44,111 nucleotides of DNA, taken from positions 1-44,111 of the forward strand of contig CANHWG010000018.1 of the NCBI GenBank assembly GCA_947464335.1. Direction: 5' to 3'. The position numbers were made by a program, and so were the translations under genes. Origin of the DNA: Flavobacteriaceae bacterium. GTDB lineage: Bacteria; Bacteroidota; Bacteroidia; Flavobacteriales; Flavobacteriaceae. This document shows, piece by piece, positions 33,315-40,811 of the stretch. The notes beneath the pieces were generated by a model, which made no database searches, was not told the DNA's origin, and worked only from the letters and a program-made list of their open reading frames with translations. The stretch's first letter is position 1. The number at the start of each line of letters is the position of its first letter.

Positions 33315-34034
33315 TTATCTCAAAATACCATATCTAAGAATACAATAAATGGCATGAAAGCCATCTTTCCAATTTATTTTTTTCCCTTCTTCAAAAGTTC
33401 TACCATAATAACTTATGCCGACTTCATATATTCTAATTTTAGATATTCTAGCTACTTTCTGTGTAACTTCGGGTTCAAAGCCAAAACGTTTTTCATTTAG
33501 TTTTATTGATTTTAATACATCAGAACGAAACATTTTGTAACACGTTTCCATATCAGTAAGATTCAGGTTGGAAAACATATTACTTAAAAATGTCAAGAAT
33601 TTATTACCGATACTATGCCAAAAAAATAAAATTCGATGCGGATTTCCTCCCATAAAGCGACTGCCATAAACCACATCAGCAACACCATTAATTATAGGTC
33701 GAATTAAAATGTTATACTCGTCAGGGTCATATTCTAAATCAGCATCTTGAATAACGATAACGTCTCCAGTAGAAACCTGTATACCAGTATGAATTGCTGC
33801 TCCTTTGCCTTTGTTTTTGTCATGTTCAATTAATTCAATTTTTAAATCGGAATTAATCTTGATATATTGTTTTACTCTTTCAACGGTATTGTCTGCGCTA
33901 CAATCATTAACAATAATAATTTCTTTCTCAATTGCATTGATTAACGAAACGCCTTTAATTTTATCCAATATTTTATAAATAGTTGGCCCTTCATTGTAGG
34001 CTGGAATAATGATAGAAAGCTTTTTAATCTCCAT
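33315..34034 (-). CDS. Family 2 glycosyltransferase, DPM/polyprenyl-phosphate type
   Basis: The 239-residue enzyme has a GT-A fold without membrane helices. It shows KKLSIIIPAYNEGPTIYKIL at the N-terminus, VNDCSADNT (42-50), the acceptor region NKGKGAAIHTG (74-84) and the metal-binding Asp97-Ala-Asp99 in VIVQDADLEYDPDEY. YGSRFMGG and the FGFEPEVTQKVAR segment place it near dolichyl- or polyprenyl-phosphate sugar transferases. These make lipid-linked mannose or glucose for glycan assembly. I chose ATG 34034; a frame extension to 34082 crosses the -7 box at 34053-34060. The gene stands alone and converges with the DUF5686 gene over a 70-base gap. Confidence 0.88.
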   Translation of the reverse strand: MEIKKLSIIIPAYNEGPTIYKILDKIKGVSLINAIEKEIIIVNDCSADNTVERVKQYIKINSDLKIELIEHDKNKGKGAAIHTGIQVSTGDVIVIQDADLEYDPDEYNILIRPIINGVADVVYGSRFMGGNPHRILFFWHSIGNKFLTFLSNMFSNLNLTDMETCYKMFRSDVLKSIKLNEKRFGFEPEVTQKVARISKIRIYEVGISYYGRTFEEGKKINWKDGFHAIYCILRYGILR

Positions 34035-34052
34035 TTTAATGTAAAAATTTCT

Positions 34053-34060
34053 CAAAAATA
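34053..34060 (-). promoter_or_regulatory. Promoter -7 box of the glycosyltransferase gene
   Basis: On the minus strand this reads TATTTTTG (TAnnTTTG), 18 bases before the ATG at 34034. Confidence 0.5.
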
Positions 34061-34134
34061 GTTTTTTTGGATTACGTAGCAATGATTTACTTTAATCACT
34101 TCAATTTCAATAGAACTATTATTCATAAATTATA

Positions 34135-34167
34135 TTGTTTTTATTTGTCAAAGTTTTGTTACTTTTG
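34135..34167 (+). promoter_or_regulatory. Promoter of hppA
   Basis: TTG (34135-34137), 22 bases, TACTTTTG (34160-34167). The -7 box is a full match. The upstream TTG that could be read as a start codon is therefore promoter and not coding. Confidence 0.6.
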
Positions 34168-34200
34168 CACCCGATAAAATTTATAACAAAAATTATATTT

Positions 34201-36792
34201 ATGGAATCATACATGATTTATGTGCCGATAGTAATGGCATTAATTGGATTGGCTTTCATGGCAATCAAAAGAAGTTGGGTTTTAAAACAAGATGCCGGAG
34301 ATGGTAAGATGAAAGAGATTTCAGATTATATCTACGAAGGCGCACTAGCTTTCTTAAAAGCAGAATACAGATTATTAGCAATATTTGTTCTTATTGCAAG
34401 TTGCGTTTTAGCGGGTATTACTTTTATACCAGGTGTGAAAACAGACATACTAATAGTTGTTGCTTTTATTTTCGGAGCATTCTTTTCAGCATTGGCTGGA
34501 AATATGGGGATGAAAATTGCAACAAAAACCAATGTTAGAACTACCCAAGCAGCTCGTACAAGTTTACCTCAAGCTTTAAAAGTTTCTTTTGGTGGTGGAA
34601 CTGTAATGGGACTTGGTGTTGCTGGTCTTGCAGTATTAGGATTAACAGGTTTCTTTATTATTTTCTACAACTACTTTATGGGTGGTGTTTGGACAGATGG
34701 TGAAGCGATGACTGTTGTTCTTGAAACATTAGCCGGTTTCTCTCTTGGAGCAGAGTCAATTGCATTATTTGCCCGTGTAGGTGGAGGTATTTATACCAAA
34801 GCTGCTGACGTTGGTGCTGACTTAGTTGGAAAAGTAGAAGCAGGTATTCCAGAAGATGACCCTCGTAATCCTGCAACTATTGCTGATAACGTTGGAGATA
34901 ACGTTGGTGATGTTGCCGGAATGGGAGCTGACTTATTTGGGTCATATGTAGCTACAGTTTTAGCAGCGATGGTATTAGGTAATTATGTAATTAAGGATAT
35001 GGGCGGTAAAATCGAAGACGCTTTTGGCGGAATCGGTCCTATTTTATTGCCAATGGCAATTGCTGGTTTTGGAATTTTATTCTCTATCATCGGTACGATG
35101 TTAGTAAAAATATCAAGTGACGATGCAAAAGAAAAACAAGTTCAAGGTGCTTTAAATATTGGAAACTGGGTTTCTATTATTTTAACACTGATTTCATGTT
35201 ATTTCCTAGTAGATTTTATGTTGCCTGAAGTAATGACAATGGAATTCTATGGCGAAGGTGCACAACAAATCTCTTCAATGAGAGTATTTTATGCAACTAT
35301 CGTTGGATTAGTAGTTGGAGGAGTTATTTCATCTGTAACAGAATATTACACAGGTTTAGGGACTAAACCAGTTTTGGCTATCGTACAAAAATCGTCAACT
35401 GGTGCAGGAACAAATGTAATTGCTGGTTTAGCTACCGGAATGATTTCTACTTTCCCAACCGTATTATTATTTGCGGGTGCAATTTGGGCTTCCTACGCTT
35501 TTGCTGGTTTCTATGGTGTGGCTTTAGCAGCTTCTGCGATGATGGCTACTACGGCTATGCAGTTAGCTATCGATGCTTTCGGACCAATCTCAGATAATGC
35601 AGGAGGTATCGCCGAAATGAGTGAATTACCAAAAGAAGTTCGTACAAGAACAGATATTTTAGATTCAGTGGGTAACACCACTGCTGCAACAGGTAAAGGT
35701 TTTGCAATCGCTTCTGCGGCTTTAACTTCTTTAGCTTTATTTGCAGCGTATGTAACTTTCACCGGAATTGATGGAATCAACATCTTCAAAGCGCCAGTAT
35801 TAGCGATGTTATTTGTGGGTGGTATGATACCAGTTGTGTTCTCTGCCTTAGCAATGAATTCTGTTGGTAAAGCGGCTATGGACATGGTATATGAAGTACG
35901 TCGTCAGTTTAAAGAAATTCCAGGAATAATGGAAGGAACCGGAAAACCAGAATATGGTAAATGTGTAGAAATATCTACTAAAGCAGCTCTACGTGAAATG
36001 ATGTTGCCTGGAGTTTTAACCATTGGTTTTCCAATTGCCATTGTTTTATTAGGGAAATTAGTTTACGCTGACAACAACCAATTAATCGCTGAAATGTTAG
36101 GAGGTTATATGGCTGGAGTTACCGTATCTGGTGTTCTTTGGGCTGTGTTCCAAAACAATGCGGGTGGTGCTTGGGATAACGCTAAAAAATCTTTCGAAGC
36201 AGGTGTAATGATTAATGGTGAAATGACATACAAAGGATCAGATGCTCACAAAGCTGCTGTAACTGGTGATACTGTTGGAGATCCATTTAAAGATACTTCT
36301 GGTCCATCAATGAACATCTTAATTAAATTAACGTGTTTAATTGGATTAGTAATTGCTCCAATTTTAGGGGCAGGTCATGGTGAAGAAGGAACAAAAGTAT
36401 CTTGTTGTGCTACTATGGAGCAATGTGATTCCATGAGTAAAGAAGAGTGTGAAGCAAAAGGATGTGAAAACACCAAATGTGATAAAATGAATTCTAAATG
36501 TGATATGAGCAAATGTGCTACTATGACTAAGGAAGAATGTGCTGCTATGTGCGACAAAAATGGTTGTTCTCCAGAAGATAAAGCAAAATGTATGGCAATG
36601 TATGGTGAAGATGGAAAATACATTGGTACTAATAAAGAAGTTACCTCTGGAAAAGATGTTAGAGTAGAAATAACCAATGCAAACGGAAAATCTAAAGCTA
36701 CAGTTACAACTACAGTAAACGGAACTTCTGCAACAGAAACTTTTGAAGGAACCGAAGCGGAAGTAAAAGCGAAAGTGGATGCTTTGAAATAA
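34201..36792 (+). CDS. hppA: Membrane-bound ion-translocating pyrophosphatase with a Cys-rich C-terminal extension
   Basis: This integral-membrane enzyme hydrolyses pyrophosphate and pumps H+ or Na+. About 16 membrane helices fill residues 1-730. The catalytic motif DNVGDNVGDVAGMGADL starts at Asp229, preceded by DVGADLVGKVE. GNTTAATGKGFAIASAAL has Ala and Gly at the two positions that mark the potassium-dependent class; whether Na+ or H+ is pumped I cannot tell. After the last helix come about 130 extra residues (to 863). These contain 12 cysteines between Cys735 and Cys797, many methionines and a repeated (S/T)KEEC motif, then a Thr/Val-rich tail. As both ends of these enzymes lie outside the cytoplasm, the extension should be periplasmic. 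I chose ATG 34201 because the longer frame starts in the promoter. Confidence 0.95.
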   Translation: MESYMIYVPIVMALIGLAFMAIKRSWVLKQDAGDGKMKEISDYIYEGALAFLKAEYRLLAIFVLIASCVLAGITFIPGVKTDILIVVAFIFGAFFSALAGNMGMKIATKTNVRTTQAARTSLPQALKVSFGGGTVMGLGVAGLAVLGLTGFFIIFYNYFMGGVWTDGEAMTVVLETLAGFSLGAESIALFARVGGGIYTKAADVGADLVGKVEAGIPEDDPRNPATIADNVGDNVGDVAGMGADLFGSYVATVLAAMVLGNYVIKDMGGKIEDAFGGIGPILLPMAIAGFGILFSIIGTMLVKISSDDAKEKQVQGALNIGNWVSIILTLISCYFLVDFMLPEVMTMEFYGEGAQQISSMRVFYATIVGLVVGGVISSVTEYYTGLGTKPVLAIVQKSSTGAGTNVIAGLATGMISTFPTVLLFAGAIWASYAFAGFYGVALAASAMMATTAMQLAIDAFGPISDNAGGIAEMSELPKEVRTRTDILDSVGNTTAATGKGFAIASAALTSLALFAAYVTFTGIDGINIFKAPVLAMLFVGGMIPVVFSALAMNSVGKAAMDMVYEVRRQFKEIPGIMEGTGKPEYGKCVEISTKAALREMMLPGVLTIGFPIAIVLLGKLVYADNNQLIAEMLGGYMAGVTVSGVLWAVFQNNAGGAWDNAKKSFEAGVMINGEMTYKGSDAHKAAVTGDTVGDPFKDTSGPSMNILIKLTCLIGLVIAPILGAGHGEEGTKVSCCATMEQCDSMSKEECEAKGCENTKCDKMNSKCDMSKCATMTKEECAAMCDKNGCSPEDKAKCMAMYGEDGKYIGTNKEVTSGKDVRVEITNANGKSKATVTTTVNGTSATETFEGTEAEVKAKVDALK

Positions 36793-36816
36793 TCGTAAGA
36801 TTTTAATATAATAAAG

Positions 36817-36846
36817 ATGCCCCGTAATTTCGGGGCATTTTTTTTG
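36817..36846 (+). terminator. Terminator of hppA
   Basis: ATGCCCCG (36817-36824) pairs with CGGGGCAT (36831-36838), followed by a long T run. It ends 40 bases before the hexosaminidase start. Confidence 0.92.
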
Positions 36847-36885
36847 TCTTTTTTGTGTAAATTAGCCAAGACAAACAACACATTC

Positions 36886-39147
36886 ATGACTTCTAAATTA
36901 GCTATCTTTTTCATTTTACTTTTCAATATTGGCTTATCGCAAAATCCATTGCCATTAATTCCTCAACCAAGTACTGTTGAGATTCATAAAGGAAATTTTG
37001 TCCTAAATAAAGAAACGGTGATACAGGCAGATGCCGCTATGTTTGAAACACAATATTTACATCAAGCTATAAAAACACAAACGGGATTAGATTTAAAAAT
37101 TGTGCCCACCACCCTAAAGCCAAACAAAATCACTTTAAGCCATTCTGTAACGCATACCAATAGTGAAGGATACGGACTAATGGTTTCCAATAAAAACATA
37201 GCTATCTATGCAGAAAAGTCGGAAGCTTTTTTCTACGGAATTCAAACTTTACTACAATTAATCCCATCCGAAAAAAATAACGAAATAAAAGTGCCGTGTT
37301 TGCTAATTTCTGATGATCCAAAATACGCCTGGCGCGGCATGCACCTCGATTGCGCTCGACATTTCTTCTCCATAGATTTTATCAAAAAGTATATTGATTA
37401 TTTGGCGATGTATAAGTTCAATACGTTTCATTGGCACTTAACCGATGACCAAGGTTGGCGCATCGAAATCAAAAAATATCCAAAATTGACCGAAGTTGGC
37501 GCTTGGCGAAACGGTTCTATGATAGGTCATTACAACGAACAAAAGTACGATGATAAACGTTACGGCGGATTTTATACCCAAGACCAAATCAAAGAAATAG
37601 TGGCTTACGCTCAACAACGTCACATTACTGTAGTGCCCGAAATCGAAATGCCCGGACACGCCGTAGCCGCTTTGGCCGCTTATCCGCAATACTCGTGTAC
37701 CGGAGGACCATTTGAAGTAGAAAAACAATGGGGTGTTTTAGATGATGTATTTTGTCTTAAAGACGAAACTTTTTCTTTCTTAGAAAACATTTTGACCGAA
37801 GTAATAGCTTTGTTTCCATCACAATATATTCATATCGGTGGCGATGAATGTCCGAAAACACGCTGGAAAAACTGTCCGCATTGCCAATCTTTAATAAAAG
37901 AAAAAGGATTGAAAGACGAACACGAACTTCAAAGTTATTTCATCCAAAGAATCGAAAAGTTTGTCAATACCAAAGCCCGAAAAATCATCGGTTGGGATGA
38001 AATACTTGAAGGCGGTTTGGCACCGAATGCAGCAGTAATGAGTTGGCGCGGGACAGAAGGAGGCATCGCAGCGGCTAAAGAAAGTCACTTTGTAGTAATG
38101 ACGCCTGGTTCCCATTGTTATTTTGATCATTATCAAGGTAACCCTAAAAATGAACCGTTAGCCATTGGTGGTTGCACTCCGGTAGAAAAAGTCTATGAAT
38201 TTAATCCCATTCCAAAAGAACTATCCAAAGAAGAATCAAAATATATTTTAGGAGCTCAAGCTAATGTTTGGACAGAATATATCGCCACACCTGAACAAGT
38301 AGAATATATGATTTTCCCACGTATGTTGGCGCTCTCTGAAGTACTTTGGGGCACATCAAGTCCAGAGAATTATGGTGATTTTGAAAAGCGAATGATAGAG
38401 CATTTTGCTTTTTTAGATAAAAAAGGCATTCACTACAGCAAAGCAATTTTTGAAATTACATCTGAAGTGATGCCAAAACCCGGTGGGAATGGTGTGTTGT
38501 ATTTGTTGAAATCCAATCAATCTCCTAATGGAATTCACTTTACAACCGACGGAACGAATCCAACAGAGCAATCAAAGGTTTACAACCAACCACTGGAAAT
38601 AACCACATCACAAACGATTAAATCAACTTATTTCGAAAATGACCGTGCCAAAAGTAATGTCGCCGAACAATCGTTCTTCATTCACAAAGCCACAAGCCAA
38701 TTGGTTTCGCTTCAAAATCCACCCAATGGGAATTATGCTATGGGCGGAGGTTTTACATTAGTTGATGGAATTAAAGGCGATAAGGCTAAATTTGGGCAAC
38801 ATTGGCTCGGCTTTTCAGGAACCGATTTAAACGCTACCATTGATTTAGGTCATAAACAAAAAATCAATCGCTTGGAAATAGGATTATTAAGTAGTCCTTC
38901 GTCATGGATTTATTTCCCCAAAAAAATAACATTCTGGGTTTCGGAAGACCTGATTAAGTTTGAAGAAGTTACAACTTTTTCGTCAGAGGAAATTCAAAAA
39001 AGCAATGGTCAAATCACCGTAAATTGTACTAAAAAGAACATTCAATTTGTAAAAGTAAGTGTAGAAAACTTCGGTATTATTCCAGATGGTCAACCAGGAG
39101 CTGGAAATAAAGCTTGGCTTTTTGCAGATGAAATAATAGTAGAATAA
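36886..39147 (+). CDS. GH20 beta-N-acetylhexosaminidase
   Basis: The exported enzyme removes terminal beta-GlcNAc or GalNAc. The signal peptide is MTSKLAIFFILLFNIGLSQ. A GH20b domain (about 20-140) precedes the TIM-barrel (about 145-490), with RGMHLDCARHFF, FHWHLTDDQGWRIEIKKYP, and the catalytic Asp320-Glu321 in HIGGDECPKTRW. A chitobiase-type C-terminal domain (about 520-590, GIHFTTDGTNPTE) and an F5/8-type discoidin-like domain (about 600-753) follow. There is no T9SS sorting domain. I chose ATG 36886; a longer frame begins inside the hppA terminator. It is the first of four tightly packed genes; the next starts 3 bases after its stop. Confidence 0.93.
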   Translation: MTSKLAIFFILLFNIGLSQNPLPLIPQPSTVEIHKGNFVLNKETVIQADAAMFETQYLHQAIKTQTGLDLKIVPTTLKPNKITLSHSVTHTNSEGYGLMVSNKNIAIYAEKSEAFFYGIQTLLQLIPSEKNNEIKVPCLLISDDPKYAWRGMHLDCARHFFSIDFIKKYIDYLAMYKFNTFHWHLTDDQGWRIEIKKYPKLTEVGAWRNGSMIGHYNEQKYDDKRYGGFYTQDQIKEIVAYAQQRHITVVPEIEMPGHAVAALAAYPQYSCTGGPFEVEKQWGVLDDVFCLKDETFSFLENILTEVIALFPSQYIHIGGDECPKTRWKNCPHCQSLIKEKGLKDEHELQSYFIQRIEKFVNTKARKIIGWDEILEGGLAPNAAVMSWRGTEGGIAAAKESHFVVMTPGSHCYFDHYQGNPKNEPLAIGGCTPVEKVYEFNPIPKELSKEESKYILGAQANVWTEYIATPEQVEYMIFPRMLALSEVLWGTSSPENYGDFEKRMIEHFAFLDKKGIHYSKAIFEITSEVMPKPGGNGVLYLLKSNQSPNGIHFTTDGTNPTEQSKVYNQPLEITTSQTIKSTYFENDRAKSNVAEQSFFIHKATSQLVSLQNPPNGNYAMGGGFTLVDGIKGDKAKFGQHWLGFSGTDLNATIDLGHKQKINRLEIGLLSSPSSWIYFPKKITFWVSEDLIKFEEVTTFSSEEIQKSNGQITVNCTKKNIQFVKVSVENFGIIPDGQPGAGNKAWLFADEIIVE

Positions 39148-39150
39148 AAT

Positions 39151-40143
39151 ATGTCGAATAGAAGAAATTTTATCAAAACAGCCGCATTTGGTTCGGTAGC
39201 CATAGCGTTGCAATCGTTTACTTCAAAAGCCGAGAATTTGGCAAAGCCGAAGAGTAAAACCAATAAACCAATCGTGATTTCAACATGGAATTTCGGAGTA
39301 CAAGCCAATGGCGCTGCTTGGGAAATTCTAAAAAATAACGGCCGCGCACTCGATGCCGTAGAAGCTGGAGTTAAAGTTCCTGAAGCCGATCCAAATGAAA
39401 GAAGTGTTGGTTATGGAGGCAGACCAGACCGTGACGGAAAAGTAACACTTGATGCCTGTATCATGGACGAGCATGCCAATATTGGTTCGGTAGCAGCTTT
39501 GGAACACATCAAACATCCTATTTCTGTCGCTCGTGCTGTGATGGAAAAAACACCACATGTGATGTTGGTTGGAGATGGTGCATTACAATTTGCCTTATCC
39601 CAAGGATTCAAAAAAGAAAATCTTTTGGTTGAAGCTTCCGAAAAAGAATGGAAGGAATGGCTCAAAACGAGTAAGTATAAACCCATTGCCAACATAGAAA
39701 ACCACGACACTATCGGAATGATTGCATTAGACAGTTTCGGAAATCTATCCGGTGCTTGCACGACTAGCGGAATGGCTTTTAAAATGCACGGACGTGTTGG
39801 CGATTCTCCAATCATTGGTGCAGGTTTGTATGTTGATAACGAAATCGGAGCTGCTACTGCCACAGGTCATGGCGAGGAAGTTATCCGAATTGCTGGTTGT
39901 CATTTGGTAGTCGAATTAATGCGACAAGGAAAATTACCTCAGCAAGCTTGTGAAGAAGCGGTTTCTCGTATTGTAAAACTGACCAAAAACAGAAACAAAA
40001 ATCTAAAAGATATTCAAGTGGGTTTTATCGCATTAGACAAGCAAGGCAACTACGGCGCGTATTGTATTCAGGGTGGATTTAATTTCGCCGTAAACGACAA
40101 TTCGGGAAATAAATTAATTGATTCTGATTATTTCCTCAAGTAA
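39151..40143 (+). CDS. N4-(beta-N-acetylglucosaminyl)-L-asparaginase (glycosylasparaginase)
   Basis: This N-terminal nucleophile hydrolase cuts the bond between GlcNAc and asparagine, the last step in breaking down N-linked glycans. The precursor self-cleaves before the catalytic Thr187 in ENHDTIGMIALD. The family signatures GRVGDSPIIGAGLYVDNEIGAATATGHGEE and an N-terminal WxxGVxANxAAWxxL-like stretch (WNFGVQANGAAWEIL) are present. The N-terminus (SNRRNFIKTAAFG) has a twin-arginine motif, so export through Tat in folded form is likely. The length is 330 residues. The stop codon overlaps the CutC start by one base. Confidence 0.92.
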   Translation: MSNRRNFIKTAAFGSVAIALQSFTSKAENLAKPKSKTNKPIVISTWNFGVQANGAAWEILKNNGRALDAVEAGVKVPEADPNERSVGYGGRPDRDGKVTLDACIMDEHANIGSVAALEHIKHPISVARAVMEKTPHVMLVGDGALQFALSQGFKKENLLVEASEKEWKEWLKTSKYKPIANIENHDTIGMIALDSFGNLSGACTTSGMAFKMHGRVGDSPIIGAGLYVDNEIGAATATGHGEEVIRIAGCHLVVELMRQGKLPQQACEEAVSRIVKLTKNRNKNLKDIQVGFIALDKQGNYGAYCIQGGFNFAVNDNSGNKLIDSDYFLK

Positions 40144-40811
40144 TGGCTAAACTCGAAATCGCCTGCTTTAATCTGGAATCAGCTATAATCGCCCAAGCAA
40201 ATGGTGCTGACAGGGTAGAACTTTGTAATGGTTTAGCTGTTGGCGGAACGACTCCAGATTTTGAAATGGTAAAACAAGCCAGAGAACAATTGGATATCGA
40301 TTTGTATGTTATGATTCGACCGCGCGGAGGTAATTTTGTTTATACCGACGAAGAATTTCAGCGAATGCAAGCTGATATTGCAGCTTTAAAAAAACTAAAC
40401 GTTGACGGTTTTGTATTCGGGATTTTAAAGGAAGATCATACCGTGAATCAAGAACAAAATAAAGTACTTGTCGATTTAGCTAAGCCGATTCCTTGTACGT
40501 TTCACCGTGCTTTTGACGAAACGGATTTTCCTTTTCAAGCTTTAGAACAAATTATCGATTGCGGATTTAAAACCATTTTAACTTCGGGTCAAGCCCAAAA
40601 TGTAAGCGAAGGAATAGCGCAATTAGCGAACTTAGTTTCCAAAGCCGATAATAGAATCATAATAATGCCCGGCGGTGGTTTGCGTTCGTCCAATATTGAA
40701 CAGATGCAACAAATTACCAAAGCGGTGTTTTATCATTCTTCTGCGATAACAGACGGAAGTGAAATAGCTTCTACAACTGAAGTTCAAGCTTTAAAATCCA
40801 AACTCCAATGA
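40143..40811 (+). CDS. cutC: CutC family TIM-barrel protein
   Basis: The 222-residue sequence is a typical CutC: LEIACFNLESAIIAQANGADRVELCNGLAVGGTTPDFEM, VMIRPRGGNFVYTDEEF, GFVFGILKEDHTV, CTFHRAFDE and LTSGQAQNVSEGI, ending IIIMPGGGLRSSNI. It has no signal peptide and should be cytoplasmic. CutC was named for copper homeostasis in E. coli, but a direct copper role is doubtful. Here it sits in a translationally coupled operon of N-glycan-degrading enzymes. It overlaps the gene before by 1 base and the gene after by 4 (ATGA), which hints at a sugar-related role. The fold assignment is firm; the function is open. Confidence 0.9.
   Translation: MAKLEIACFNLESAIIAQANGADRVELCNGLAVGGTTPDFEMVKQAREQLDIDLYVMIRPRGGNFVYTDEEFQRMQADIAALKKLNVDGFVFGILKEDHTVNQEQNKVLVDLAKPIPCTFHRAFDETDFPFQALEQIIDCGFKTILTSGQAQNVSEGIAQLANLVSKADNRIIIMPGGGLRSSNIEQMQQITKAVFYHSSAITDGSEIASTTEVQALKSKLQ

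Noticed and set aside
34135..34200. Longer N-terminus for hppA
   Set aside because: The start would be the TTG of the -33 box and would lie upstream of the -7 box at 34160.
36375..36926. 183-residue open frame on the minus strand opposite the hppA 3' end
   Set aside because: It lies over the Cys-rich hppA tail and the terminator. Its Ser/His-rich composition is that of a reversed Glu/Lys/Cys-rich coding region.
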